Shown in pieces: positions 53,772 through 63,330 of a DNA stretch of 64,000 bases; the first letter of the stretch is position 1; the number at the start of each line of letters is the position of its first letter. The translations under genes and the position numbers were made by a program. Source of the stretch: Azospirillum sp. OGB3 (GTDB lineage Bacteria > Pseudomonadota > Alphaproteobacteria > Azospirillales > Azospirillaceae); contig NZ_JACHYN010000014.1 in assembly GCF_014192915.1 (NCBI RefSeq), forward strand, positions 116,454-180,453, in the 5' to 3' direction. Under the pieces are notes generated by a model. That model worked only from the letters and a program-made list of their open reading frames with translations, searched no databases and was not told the DNA's origin.

Positions 53772-55538
53772 TCAGGGGCGGGGCAGGCGCACGGTGAAGA
53801 TGGCGCCGATCGTCTCCCCGCCGGGGCCCAGGCGGTTGTTGGCCCGGATGGCGCCGCCATGGGCCTCGACAATCTGTTTCGAGATCGACAGGCCGAGCCC
53901 CGAATGGGTGCCGAACTTCTCGCCGGCCGGCCGTTCGGTGTAGAAGCGCTCGAAGATCGCCTCCTCCTTGCCCTCCGGAATGCCGGGTCCGTCGTCGCTG
54001 ACCGTCACCTCCACCGCACCGTCCGGGGTGCGCCGGGCGGCCAGCCGGACCTGTCCGCCGGGCGGCGAGAAGGACAGGGCGTTGGCGATCAGGTTCTGGA
54101 AGACCTGGGTCAGCCGCCCCTCCAACCCCCTCACGGTCAGCGCCCCGCCCCGCGGCGGTTCGATGACGACCTGCGGCGGGGCCTCCGTTTCGGCGCCGTC
54201 CTCGTTCTCGTCGTCGTCCTCCGCGGTGGTGCGGTGGATGTCGGCGAGCGTGCGCAGCATGGCGCCGATGTCCACCGACTCCAGCGTGGCGCGCGACAGC
54301 TCGGCGTCCAGGCGCGAGGCGTTGGAGATGTCGCTGATCAGCCGGTCCAGCCGCTGCACGTCGTCGGCGATGATCGCCATCAGCTTGTCGCGGCGGGCCG
54401 GGTCCTGGATGCGGCTGACCGTCTCGACCGCGCTGCGCAGCGAGGTCAGCGGGTTCTTGATCTCGTGGGCGACATCGGCGGCGAAGCGCTCGATGGCGTC
54501 CATGCGCGTCCACAGCGCAGCCGTCATGTCGCGCAGCACGCCGGACAGCTCCCCGATCTCATCGCCGCGGCGGGTGAAGTCGGGAATCTCCGTGTGGCGC
54601 CCGTGGCCGGTGCGCAGCCGGTCGGCCGCCTGGGCCAGCTTGCGGATGGGCCGGGCGATGGTGCCGGCCAGATAGAGCGACATCAGGACCGTGACGAGAA
54701 GCGCCACCGCGAAGACGCGCAGGATGTCGGTGCGCACCGACCGGATGGCCTCGTCGATCACCGTGCCGCTGCGCGACAGCAGCACCGCCCCCAGCACCTC
54801 CCTGTAGCGCTGGACCGGAACAGCGACCGTCAGCAGCAGGTTGGAGCGGGCGACCGGCGAGGCCAGCCGCCACACCGTCGCGCTGTTCTCGCCGGCCAGC
54901 GCCCGCTCCACGTTGGGCGGCGGAGCGGCCGATTCGGCGGCGTGGCCCGGCGGCTCGCGGTAGAGCGGCAGGTTCTCCCGGCTCGGCACCACGTCGATGA
55001 AGCGGGCGTAGAATTCGTTGACCGCGCGCGACGCCGGGTCGCCGGAGGGCGGCAGCGGCAGCTCCTGGATCTCGATCTTGCCGGGCGAGCCGGTCAGCAC
55101 ACGGCTGTCCGAGAGCAGCCGCCCGTCCGGGCCGTAGAGCCGGGTGTGCGTCTCCGTCGCCAACGCCAGCCGCCGGATCATCTGGCGCCCCAGCTCCGGC
55201 GACAGTTCGTAGCTTTCCTGGCCCAGCTCCGGCTCGTCGGCGGCCCGCTGCACGGCGCCCTCGCCGAGCGCGGAGGCGAAGATGCGGGCCTCCGTCTCCA
55301 GCGCGTCCAGCTCCGCCTGGACCAGCCGGTCCTGGTAGCGGCCGAGATAGAGCAGGGCGCCGACCAGAAGCAGCAGGGCCAGCACGTTGACCGCCAGAAT
55401 GCGCAGGGTCAGCGGCGACGGCACGCCGCGCACCCGGCGCCGGGACGCGGCGCGCGGCGCGGCGCCTGGCTTGATGGGCGGGGAGGGGGCGTGGTCCGGC
55501 GCGCGGACCTCACTCCCTGTATCGGTAACCGACGCCAT
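53772..55538 (-). CDS. chvG: two-component sensor histidine kinase ChvG
   Basis: 588 aa. Two membrane helices (about 48-67 and 280-300) enclose a periplasmic sensor domain, then HAMP, HisKA (FAADVAHEIKNPLTSLRSAVE) and ATPase (QVFQNLIANALSFSPPGG, DDGPGIPEG, THSGLGLSISKQIVEAHGG). ChvG senses acid and envelope stress (via ExoR in rhizobia). Overlaps chvI by 29 bp. An acidic loop (EDDDENEDGAE) interrupts the catalytic region. Same-block position with hprK and pck is class-typical. Confidence 0.92.
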   Translation of the reverse strand: MASVTDTGSEVRAPDHAPSPPIKPGAAPRAASRRRVRGVPSPLTLRILAVNVLALLLLVGALLYLGRYQDRLVQAELDALETEARIFASALGEGAVQRAADEPELGQESYELSPELGRQMIRRLALATETHTRLYGPDGRLLSDSRVLTGSPGKIEIQELPLPPSGDPASRAVNEFYARFIDVVPSRENLPLYREPPGHAAESAAPPPNVERALAGENSATVWRLASPVARSNLLLTVAVPVQRYREVLGAVLLSRSGTVIDEAIRSVRTDILRVFAVALLVTVLMSLYLAGTIARPIRKLAQAADRLRTGHGRHTEIPDFTRRGDEIGELSGVLRDMTAALWTRMDAIERFAADVAHEIKNPLTSLRSAVETVSRIQDPARRDKLMAIIADDVQRLDRLISDISNASRLDAELSRATLESVDIGAMLRTLADIHRTTAEDDDENEDGAETEAPPQVVIEPPRGGALTVRGLEGRLTQVFQNLIANALSFSPPGGQVRLAARRTPDGAVEVTVSDDGPGIPEGKEEAIFERFYTERPAGEKFGTHSGLGLSISKQIVEAHGGAIRANNRLGPGGETIGAIFTVRLPRP

Positions 55539-56205
55539 AGAGCGTTTCGATCTGCGCAAAGTCGGAATCAATGGCCTTGAACTTCTTGCGGAGCCGCTTG
55601 ATGTGGCTGTCGATGGTGCGGTCGTCGACATAGACGTTCTCGCCATAGGCGGCGTCCATGAGCTGGTCGCGGCTCTTCACATGGCCGGGGCGCTGGGCCA
55701 GCGCCTTGACCAGGAGGAACTCGGTCACCGTCAGGTCGATGGGTTGGCTCTTCCAGGTGCAGGAATGGCGGGCGCCGTCCATGACCAGCGGGCCGCGGGT
55801 CAGCAGCGCGCCCGGCTCCGGCGCGGTCTTGTCGCGGGTCGCCGCCTCGCGCCGCAGCAGGGTGCGGATGCGCTCCACCAGCAGGCGCTGCGAGAAGGGC
55901 TTCTTGATGTAGTCGTCCGCGCCCATGCGCAGACCCATCAGCTCGTCGACCTCGTCGTCCTTGCTGGTCAGGAAGATGACCGGCAGATGGCTGGTCTGGC
56001 GCAGGCGCTGCAGCAACTCCATCCCGTCCATGCGCGGCATCTTGATGTCCAGCACGGCGAGGTCCGGCGGGCGCTGGGTCAGGCCGCGCAGCGCTTCGGC
56101 GCCGTCGGTGTAGGTGCGCACCTCGAACCCCTCCGCTTCCAGCGCCATGGCAACGGAGGTCAGGATGTTCCGGTCGTCGTCCACCAACGCTACGGTGTGA
56201 GACAT
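55510..56205 (-). CDS. chvI: two-component response regulator ChvI
   Basis: 231 aa OmpR/PhoB type. Receiver (VALVDDDRNIL, phospho-Asp in LAVLDIKMPRMDG, K in IKKPFS) and winged helix (VDDRTIDSHIKRLRKKFKAID, IETLYGVGYRYRE). ATG 56205 is chosen over 56244 by family start MSHTVALVDDD. First gene of the minus-strand block; divergent from the HugZ-like gene. Confidence 0.94.
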   Translation of the reverse strand: MSHTVALVDDDRNILTSVAMALEAEGFEVRTYTDGAEALRGLTQRPPDLAVLDIKMPRMDGMELLQRLRQTSHLPVIFLTSKDDEVDELMGLRMGADDYIKKPFSQRLLVERIRTLLRREAATRDKTAPEPGALLTRGPLVMDGARHSCTWKSQPIDLTVTEFLLVKALAQRPGHVKSRDQLMDAAYGENVYVDDRTIDSHIKRLRKKFKAIDSDFAQIETLYGVGYRYRE

Positions 56206-56500
56206 GTCGTTCGCGTTCCCAATCACACGCTCCGTTTTCGGCAACCGCCGGTACCGGTGACCGGCATCCGCGGCCGATTCCGGCGGATGGCCGGCCGGTC
56301 TTCGTCGCTTACCACGGAAGAATGGTTTCGTCTTATTTCGAAATGCGGGCTTTCCTTATGCTCCACGATGCCCGGGAGGCGGCGCAAAGGCATGAAAAGC
56401 CAACTTTTCGCTTTTCCCGACCTATTTGTCTGGGCCAATATGGCACCAATGCGGCGCCGGGGAAACGGCGCTGCGCGGGAGAACGCATTCGTTTCAGGGC

Positions 56501-57382
56501 ATGAGTTCCGACGAGTCCCCCATCCGTCCGACCCCAGCGGGGCCGGGCGCCGCGGCGTCATCGGGCGTCGGCGGCCATACGGGAGGCGCCGCAAGGCGTC
56601 TGATGCGTGGTGCCGGTCTGGCGGCGCTCTCCACCGCCCTGCGCGGGGGTGGCGCCCAGCACGACGGCCAGCAGGATGATCGGGCCGGCTGGCCCTATCC
56701 CTCGCTGGTCCAGGTGGCCTTCGACCTGGACGGCACGCCTCTTCTTCTTCTCTCCACCCTTGCCGACCACACGAAGAACATCGCGCGGGAGCCGCGCGTC
56801 GGCCTGCTGTTCGACGGAACCGCGGGCTTGGCGGAGCCGCTGTCGGGGCCGAGGCTTTCGGTTCTCGGACGGGCCGAGCGCTCGGATGAGCCGCGCCACC
56901 GCGCCCGTTTCCTGGCGCGCCACCCCGGTGCCGCGCTTTACGCCGGTTTTGCCGATTTCAGCGTCTACGCCGTGGCGGTGGAGCGCGCCCATCTGGTGGC
57001 CGGCTTCGGCCGGGTGCGGTGGCTCGACCGCGACGACCTGCTGCTGCCCGGCGTTCCCGCGGCGCTGGCCGAGGCCGAGGGCGGGATCCTGAGCCACATG
57101 AACGCCGACCACGCCGACGCCTTGCGGCTCTACGCCACGGTTCTGGCCGGACGGTCCGCCGACGGCGCCGAGCCCTGGGCGATGACCGGCATCGACCCTG
57201 ACGGCTGCGACCTGCGCCGCAGCGGCGAAATGGCGCGGGTTGATTTCGATCACAGCGTGGGAAACCCCGAAGACGCTAGGGTCACTCTCGCCGGGCTCGC
57301 CCGGCAGGCCCGCCTGAGTGTGCGCGGCAGCGCACCCGGCGCGGCCGGCGACCCGGTGGATTCAAATGATCGTGACGGCTGA
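56501..57382 (+). CDS. HugZ-like heme-utilisation / pyridoxamine-oxidase-fold protein
   Basis: 293 aa. A disordered N-terminus, a split-barrel flavin-reductase-like domain (PYPSLVQVAFDLDGTPLLLLSTLADHTKNI, RLSVLGRAERSD in parts) and a C-terminal DUF2470 domain (EGGILSHMNADHADALRLYA). HugZ proteins bind and open heme; other members do not, so activity is uncertain. The MNADH motif supplies a candidate heme-ligand His. It could act with the heme oxygenase at the start of the window. Confidence 0.85.
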   Translation: MSSDESPIRPTPAGPGAAASSGVGGHTGGAARRLMRGAGLAALSTALRGGGAQHDGQQDDRAGWPYPSLVQVAFDLDGTPLLLLSTLADHTKNIAREPRVGLLFDGTAGLAEPLSGPRLSVLGRAERSDEPRHRARFLARHPGAALYAGFADFSVYAVAVERAHLVAGFGRVRWLDRDDLLLPGVPAALAEAEGGILSHMNADHADALRLYATVLAGRSADGAEPWAMTGIDPDGCDLRRSGEMARVDFDHSVGNPEDARVTLAGLARQARLSVRGSAPGAAGDPVDSNDRDG

Positions 57383-57715
57383 CCACGACGCCGCGGCAAG
57401 CGGCGCGCGAAAAAGAGCAACCAGGAGAAAACGTCAGTGGACCATAACGGACCAACCCGTTGCCGTTTTGGGTTTGTGGCCCTCGGGCCACCCCTCTCTT
57501 GCCAATCAGGACATCGGGCGCGCCCGGGGGGCGCGTCTGGATGACCGCCGTCCGGCCTGCGGGCCGGGCTGCGGTGGTTTGAGCCGGCGGAACGACACCG
57601 CCACCGAACAAGGACGGCTTCGATAAGGGCCGAAAAGGCCAGCCGTCCAGACCTCCGGGCGCCGGCCCCCGATTTCCAGGGGCGGCGAACCCGGAGACGA
57701 GTTGAGAGGCAAAGG
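57383..57715 (+). other. 333-bp leader region of pckG
   Basis: No gene seen. Contains a small CGCCGC/GCGGCG hairpin near 57392-57408 just after the HugZ-like stop, and GAGAGGCAAAGG ending a few nt before the pckG ATG as ribosome site. The promoter is not clear to me. Confidence 0.4.
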
Positions 57716-59539
57716 ATGACCGGAACAACGCGCACGCGGAACAAGAAGCTCCTGGCCTGGGTCGAGGAGATCGCGAACAAGTGCAAGCCCGAGCGGGTGC
57801 ACTGGTGTGACGGATCGCAGGAGGAATACGACCGCCTGTGCGCCGAGATGGTGGAATCGGGCACCTTCATCAAGCTGAACGAGGCCAAGCGCCCGAACTC
57901 CTACCTCTGCCGTTCCGATCCGGGCGACGTCGCCCGCGTCGAGGACCGGACCTTCATCTGCTCCGAGCGCAAGGAGGATGCCGGCCCGACCAACAACTGG
58001 GTCGCCCCGGCGGAGATGAAGGCGAAGCTGGACGGCCTGTTCGAGGGCTGCATGCGGGGACGCACCATGTATGTGGTGCCCTTCAGCATGGGGCCGCTGG
58101 GCTCGGACATCGCGCACATCGGCGTGCAGATCTCCGACAGCCCGTACGTCGCGGTCAACATGCGCATGATGACCCGCATGGGCCAGAAGGTGCTGGACAT
58201 CCTGGGCGACGGCGACTTCGTGCCCTGCCTGCACTCCATCGGCGCGCCGCTGGAGCCCGGCCAGCCGGACGTGGCGTGGCCGTGCAACGCCGATCACAAG
58301 TACATCGTGCATTTCCCGGCCGACCACTCGATCGTCTCCTTCGGCTCGGGCTACGGCGGCAACGCCCTGCTCGGCAAGAAGTGCTTCGCTCTGCGCATCG
58401 CCTCCTCGATGGGCCGCGAGCAGGGCTGGCTGGCCGAGCACATGCTGATCCTCGGCGTGGAGAGCCCGGAGGGCGAGAAGACCTACGTCGCCGCCGCCTT
58501 CCCGTCGGCCTGCGGCAAGACCAACTTCGCCATGCTGGTCCCGCCGGCCGAGTTCGAAGGCTGGAAGGTCCGCACCATCGGTGACGACATCGCCTGGGTG
58601 AAGCCGCAGCCGGACGGCACGCTGCGCGCCATCAACCCGGAGGCCGGTTTCTTCGGCGTGGCGCCGGGCACCAGCATCAAGTCGAACCCGAACGCGCTGA
58701 AGACGCTGAACGCCAACGTCATCTTCACCAACGTCGCGCTGACCGATGACGGCGACGTGTGGTGGGAGGGCCTGACCGACGAGGCGCCGGCCCACCTGAT
58801 CGACTGGCAAGGCAACGACTGGACCCCGGCTTCGGGCCGTCCCGCCGCGCACCCGAACTCGCGCTTCACCGCCCCGGCGGCGCAGTGCCCGTCGATCGAC
58901 CCGGCCTGGGAGGACCCGGCGGGCGTTCCGATCTCCGCCTTCATCTTCGGCGGCCGCCTGTCCAAGACCTTCCCGCTGGTGTTCGAGGCCTACAACTGGC
59001 GCGAGGGCGTCTACTGGGCGGCGACCATGGGCTCGGAGGCGACCGCCGCCGCCGTGGGCCAGGCGGCCATCCGCCGCGACCCCTTCGCCATGCTGCCCTT
59101 CTGCGGCTACAACATGGCCGACTACTGGAACCATTGGCTGGCGATGGAAGGCAAGGTGGAGAACCTGCCGCGCATCTACCGCGTCAACTGGTTCCGCAAG
59201 GACGAGAACGGCAAGTTCGTCTGGCCGGGCTTCGGCGACAACATGCGCGTCCTGCGCTGGATCGTCGACCGCGTCCGCGGCCGCGCGGTCGATGCGGCGG
59301 AGAGCCCGTTCGGCTACATGCCGCGCTACCAGGACCTGAACTGGGCCGGTCTGGACTTCGCCGAGGACAAGTTCCGCAAGATCATGGACATCGACCGGAA
59401 GGAAGCCGAGGCCGAGGCCAAGGACCAGGAGGAGCTGTTCAACCGCTTCGGCAGCCACCTGCCCGACGAGATCGAACAGCAGCGCGTGGCGCTCCTCAAG
59501 CGTCTGGAGGAGGCTCCGGACACCTGGCGGATCGGCTGA
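57716..59539 (+). CDS. pckG: phosphoenolpyruvate carboxykinase (GTP)
   Basis: 607 aa, the size of the GTP-dependent enzymes (ATP-type are about 530-540). Gluconeogenic oxaloacetate to PEP. Kinase-1a P-loop with reactive Cys FPSACGKTNFAM, kinase-2 TIGDDIAW, substrate region FGSGYGGNALLGKKCFALRIAS and FGGRLSKT read in parts. Divergent from nothing; follows the HugZ-like gene. In rhizobia the pck gene next to chvI is ATP-type pckA, so this may be a non-orthologous replacement at the same locus. Confidence 0.95.
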   Translation: MTGTTRTRNKKLLAWVEEIANKCKPERVHWCDGSQEEYDRLCAEMVESGTFIKLNEAKRPNSYLCRSDPGDVARVEDRTFICSERKEDAGPTNNWVAPAEMKAKLDGLFEGCMRGRTMYVVPFSMGPLGSDIAHIGVQISDSPYVAVNMRMMTRMGQKVLDILGDGDFVPCLHSIGAPLEPGQPDVAWPCNADHKYIVHFPADHSIVSFGSGYGGNALLGKKCFALRIASSMGREQGWLAEHMLILGVESPEGEKTYVAAAFPSACGKTNFAMLVPPAEFEGWKVRTIGDDIAWVKPQPDGTLRAINPEAGFFGVAPGTSIKSNPNALKTLNANVIFTNVALTDDGDVWWEGLTDEAPAHLIDWQGNDWTPASGRPAAHPNSRFTAPAAQCPSIDPAWEDPAGVPISAFIFGGRLSKTFPLVFEAYNWREGVYWAATMGSEATAAAVGQAAIRRDPFAMLPFCGYNMADYWNHWLAMEGKVENLPRIYRVNWFRKDENGKFVWPGFGDNMRVLRWIVDRVRGRAVDAAESPFGYMPRYQDLNWAGLDFAEDKFRKIMDIDRKEAEAEAKDQEELFNRFGSHLPDEIEQQRVALLKRLEEAPDTWRIG

Positions 59540-59574
59540 GCGGGCCTTCGCCCAAACGTCTGAGCGCGTGAAGA

Positions 59575-59606
59575 GGGGCCGCCCGTGGGCGGTCCCTTTT
59601 CTTTTT
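59575..59606 (+). terminator. Rho-independent terminator of pckG
   Basis: GGGGCCGCCC (59575-59584), GT, GGGCGGTCCC (59587-59596), then TTTTCTTTTT. Confidence 0.88.
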
Positions 59607-59820
59607 GTCCATGCCGCCGCGGCGGGCTGCTTTTTGGGTACTCCTTTCGTGACACGATCCTTTGTCACGGCTAGGATCGCGTCCGACGCCGGGTGATTTA
59701 CAAAAACTCAAGGGATTGCTGCGTCACTGGGCCGGCAGAACGCAAGCACGCTCGCCTGACCGGCTTTCCGCGGAGCGGACCGGCCGAGGCACGGAAAAAT
59801 GACGCTGGAGGACGGAAGAC

Positions 59821-60681
59821 ATGTTCGTGATGATCGGCTTCGGCGTCGTGGTGTTCAGCGTCTTCGGGGGCTACGTCCTGGGTGGCGGTCACCTGGGCGT
59901 GCTGTGGATGCCCTTCGAGTTCATGATCATCCTGGGCTCCGCCGCCGGCGCGTTCCTGATCGGCAATCCAAAATCGGTGGTCACTCACACCGGCAAGGAA
60001 CTCGGGCACCTTTTCAAAGGGCCAAAATACAAAAAGGATGATTTCCTCGAACTTCTCACAATGATGTATCAGGTCTTCAAAATCGCGAAGACCAAGGGGT
60101 TGCTCGCCCTCGAACAGCACATCGAGAAACCAGAGGATTCACCACTCTTCCAGCAATTCCCAAAATTCTACGGCGATCACCACGCCATATCCTTCCTCTG
60201 CACCTATCTGCGTCTGATGTCGTTGGGGGCCGACAACCCGCACGAACTGGTCGACCTGATGGACGAGGACATCGAGACCATGCACCACGAGCACCAGCGG
60301 ATCGCCGACGCCATCCAGGCGGTTGCCGACGCCGTGCCGGCGCTGGGCATCGTGGCGGCGGTGCTGGGCGTGATTCACACCATGGGGTCGATCACCGAAC
60401 CGCCGGAGGTTTTGGGCAAGCTGATCGGCGGCGCGCTCGTCGGCACCTTCACCGGCATTCTCGTCGCCTACGGCTTCCTGGCGCCGATCGCCAGCGGCCT
60501 GAAGAACATCTACCACGCCGAAGGGAAATACTATCAGGCGATGAAGATCGGCCTGATCGCGCATCTGTCCGGCTACGCGCCAGCCATTTCGGTGGAATAC
60601 TCGCGAAACGTGCTGGAGCCCGAATACCGGCCGAGCTTTGCCCAGTTGGAAGAGGCCACCTCGGCCCTGCCGCCCGCCTGA
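59821..60681 (+). CDS. motA: flagellar motor stator protein MotA
   Basis: 286 aa with four membrane helices. Helices 3/4 contain AVPALGIVAAVLGVIHTMGSITEPPEVLGKLIGGALVGTFTGILVAYGFLAPIA (residues about 170-223). The cytoplasmic loop has charged residues for torque contact with FliG. A GGAGG lies upstream. motB is not adjacent, which is unusual: motA and motB usually form one operon. The stretch about 59965-60200 is markedly AT-richer than the rest of the gene. Confidence 0.94.
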   Translation: MFVMIGFGVVVFSVFGGYVLGGGHLGVLWMPFEFMIILGSAAGAFLIGNPKSVVTHTGKELGHLFKGPKYKKDDFLELLTMMYQVFKIAKTKGLLALEQHIEKPEDSPLFQQFPKFYGDHHAISFLCTYLRLMSLGADNPHELVDLMDEDIETMHHEHQRIADAIQAVADAVPALGIVAAVLGVIHTMGSITEPPEVLGKLIGGALVGTFTGILVAYGFLAPIASGLKNIYHAEGKYYQAMKIGLIAHLSGYAPAISVEYSRNVLEPEYRPSFAQLEEATSALPPA

Positions 60682-60697
60682 CGCCGGATCGTTCTCC

Positions 60698-61696
60698 ATG
60701 CCGACTTCGTCCGATGGCGCCGTCACCATCCTGTGGAACGAGGGGACGGTGGGGGAGTGGGCCGCGCTCTTCGCCCGCGTTCCCCGCTCCACCCTGCCGC
60801 AGTGCTTCGCCTACGCCGGCGCCATGGGGCGCACCCACGGCTTCGTGCCGCGGCTCGGCCTGATCCAAAGGGACGGCGCGCCCATCGGGATGGTGCAGCT
60901 TCTGGAGCGGCGCACGCTCCGCCTGTTCCACCAGCGCCAGATTCACCGCGGCCCGCTCTGGCTCGATGGGGCGGAGCCGGATCTGGAGACCCAGGAGGCG
61001 GTCTTCCGCCTGCTGCGCCGGGCCTGCCCCGACAACCCGCTGAACCGGGCGAGCCTGCTTCCCGAACTGGCCGCCGGGCCGGAGGCCGAGGCGATGCTGC
61101 AACGCTGCGGCTTCCGTCGCTTCGGCCCCGGCTACCGCACGGTCTGGCTCGACCTGTCCCACAGCGAGGAAGAGTTGCGGGCGGCGATGGCCCGCGACTG
61201 GCGCCAGCGGTTGAAGGGGGCGGAGAAGGCCGGTCTGGTCATCGACCTCGACTGGGAGGCCAAGAACCTGCCCTGGCTGATGAAGCAGGAGCATGAGCAG
61301 GCCCTGACGAAGCAGTTCCGCCCGATGACCGGCGCGCTGGCCGTGCGCATCCGCAACGGGTTGCTCAAAGGCGGCGGGAAGGGCGGCGGGAAGGGCGACG
61401 GGGTGCTGATGGCCGCCGCGCTGGAGGACCGGTCCAACAAGGCCGGCCCCGCGGCGAGCGCGCTGTTCTACGTCCATGGCGGTTCGGCCACCTACCAGAT
61501 CGGCTGGTCCAGCGAGTCGGGGCGCAAGAGCGGCGCGATGCGGCTGGTGCTGTGGCGGGCGGCGCTGGCGCTCAAGGCGCGGGGCGTGGGCTGGCTCGAC
61601 CTCGGCGGCATCAACCCGGACAGCGCGCCGGGCGTCACGGAGTTCAAGCTGGGAACCGGCGGCCAACCGGTGGAGAGCGCCGGCCTGTTCCGCTGA
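60698..61696 (+). CDS. FemAB/GNAT-like acyltransferase-fold protein
   Basis: 332 aa with two GNAT-like lobes: residues about 20-170 (CFAYAGAMGRTHGFVPRLGLIQRDGAPIGMVQLLERR) and 170-330, with FYVHGGSATYQIGWSS and GVGWLDLGGINPDSAPGVTEFKLGTG near the C-terminus, typical of the FemAB/peptidoglycan-bridge superfamily. A Gly/Lys repeat (GGGKGGGKGDG) is inserted near 228. Probably transfers an amino acid or acyl group in the envelope; substrate unknown. It lies 16 nt after motA but is unlikely to be motility-related. Confidence 0.75.
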   Translation: MPTSSDGAVTILWNEGTVGEWAALFARVPRSTLPQCFAYAGAMGRTHGFVPRLGLIQRDGAPIGMVQLLERRTLRLFHQRQIHRGPLWLDGAEPDLETQEAVFRLLRRACPDNPLNRASLLPELAAGPEAEAMLQRCGFRRFGPGYRTVWLDLSHSEEELRAAMARDWRQRLKGAEKAGLVIDLDWEAKNLPWLMKQEHEQALTKQFRPMTGALAVRIRNGLLKGGGKGGGKGDGVLMAAALEDRSNKAGPAASALFYVHGGSATYQIGWSSESGRKSGAMRLVLWRAALALKARGVGWLDLGGINPDSAPGVTEFKLGTGGQPVESAGLFR

Positions 61697-61790
61697 GGAC
61701 GGGCTTGCGGAAAAGAACGCCGCGGAAACAGGCGCCGTTGAATCCGGGCGCCGACTGTCTCATCCTGGTTGCGAGTGGAAGGAGAACGCC

Positions 61791-61964
61791 ATGGCCGACG
61801 ACGACATGAAACCGGAAGAGGCGCAACTGGCCATCGCCAAGGCGTCCCAGATGAAGCCTCAGGTCCAGGCCATGCGCGACCGCCTCCGCAAGATGGCGGA
61901 TGACGACGAGAAGGGCGTCCAGATCCTCGCCAGCGCCATCCGCCGCTTTCTTCACCAGGAGTAA
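61791..61964 (+). CDS. small acidic/helical protein, 57 aa
   Basis: Start ATG 61791 with AAGGAGA 7 nt upstream, a strong Shine-Dalgarno. The product (57 aa) is a charged helix (MKPEEAQLAIAKASQMKPQVQ... DDEKGVQILASAIRRFLHQ), soluble. No family known to me. It ends 13 nt before the convergent M23 gene. The good ribosome site and GC3 bias support it as a real small gene. Confidence 0.68.
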   Translation: MADDDMKPEEAQLAIAKASQMKPQVQAMRDRLRKMADDDEKGVQILASAIRRFLHQE

Positions 61965-61977
61965 GCGGGGCGACGCC

Positions 61978-63330
61978 TCAGCAGGTGGTCGCTTTGGTGC
62001 AGCCCTTGTCCTCGTGCGGACCCGGGGTGCGGGCGAGCTGGAGGCCACTGCGCGCCTGTTCGAAGGTTTTCTCCAGAGACCGCACCGTCTGCTCGAAGGC
62101 TTGCAACTCACGGCCTTCCAGCTTGTCGCCGGTCGGCAGATCGATGCTCTTCGGGTTGATCTGCTGGCCGGCCTTCAGCACCTCGTAATGCAGGTGCGGC
62201 CCGGTGGACCGTCCGGTGGTGCCGACATAGCCGATGACGTCGCCCTGGTCGACGCGGGCACCGCGGCGCGTGCTTTTGGCGATCCGGCTCAGATGGGCGT
62301 AGGCCGTGGCGATCTGGGTGTTGTGGCGGATGCGGATGTAGTTGCCGTAAGCGCCCTTCGGCCCGACCTCTTCGACCACACCACCGCCCGCGGCATAGAT
62401 CGGCGTGCCGGTGGGAGCGCCGAAGTCCATGCCCTTGTGCATCTTGCTGAAGCCCAAGATCGGGTGATGGCGCATGCCGAAGCCCGACGTGATCCGCGCG
62501 CCGTCGATCGGCGTGCGCAGCAGGGCACGGCGGATGCTCTCGCCGTCGCGGTTGTAATAGTCGATACGGCCGTCGCGGCTCTTGTGCCGGTAGATCGGGT
62601 ACTCCTTGCCGCTCAGCACCAGCGCGGCGTAGAGCACGTCGCCCTCGCCGGCGTTCTTGCCGTCGGCGGTGACCAGCCGCTCATACAGGACCTCGAACTG
62701 GTCGCCCGGCTGGAGGTCGCGCTGGAAGTCCACATCGTAGGAATAGTCGCGGATCAACGCCATCATCACCGACACCGGCACACCGGCGGCGTTGCCCGCT
62801 TCGAACAGACTCGACCGGATCACAGTCTGCGCGGCGACCGGCTGGCGGATGACCGCTTTCTCCGATTCGCTGGACGTGAAGGCGGTGTCGCCCTTGCGGG
62901 AGACGGAGACGGAGCGCAGCACATCGGGAAGGAACTCCAGCCCGACGAATCGCTTGGTCCCGCCGCGGCGCGGTTCGAACAGGACGGTGACCTGCTGGCC
63001 GACCTGCAGCTTGCGCGGATCATAAACCTTGCGCAGGGCCGCGATGGCGTTGGTCGCTTCGTCGGCCGGGACGTCGGCGCCGGTCAGCATGTCCATCAGG
63101 GTGTCGCCGCGCCCGACGGACAGGATCTGGCGATGCTCGCTCGGGGACCGCTCGTCATCGTCCTCGGCAATGTCTTTGGCGCCACTCTCTTTGGCGGCCC
63201 GCTCCGGCGGGGCCGCGCGCCCGCCCGCCGCATGCGCGGGCGCGGCGACCGTGTGGGTGAGGAGCCCCGCCAGACCAGCGGCAACCAGGGCGAGCGTGGG
63301 AAGGCCACCGAGCCTCGAACGCACCGTCAT
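61978..63330 (-). CDS. M23 family metallopeptidase (LytM/NlpD-like)
   Basis: 450 aa. Signal peptide (about 1-34), a LysM/OapA-like region (ILSVGRGDTLMDMLTGADVP... KLQVGQQVTVLFEP), and a C-terminal M23 domain with zinc ligands in HKGMDFGAPTG and GPHLHYEV and the H of YAHLSRI. It cleaves peptidoglycan cross-links in the periplasm. The C-terminal tail (HEDKGCTKATTC) has two cysteines. It starts divergent from the rRNA-like promoter region. Confidence 0.92.
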   Translation of the reverse strand: MTVRSRLGGLPTLALVAAGLAGLLTHTVAAPAHAAGGRAAPPERAAKESGAKDIAEDDDERSPSEHRQILSVGRGDTLMDMLTGADVPADEATNAIAALRKVYDPRKLQVGQQVTVLFEPRRGGTKRFVGLEFLPDVLRSVSVSRKGDTAFTSSESEKAVIRQPVAAQTVIRSSLFEAGNAAGVPVSVMMALIRDYSYDVDFQRDLQPGDQFEVLYERLVTADGKNAGEGDVLYAALVLSGKEYPIYRHKSRDGRIDYYNRDGESIRRALLRTPIDGARITSGFGMRHHPILGFSKMHKGMDFGAPTGTPIYAAGGGVVEEVGPKGAYGNYIRIRHNTQIATAYAHLSRIAKSTRRGARVDQGDVIGYVGTTGRSTGPHLHYEVLKAGQQINPKSIDLPTGDKLEGRELQAFEQTVRSLEKTFEQARSGLQLARTPGPHEDKGCTKATTC

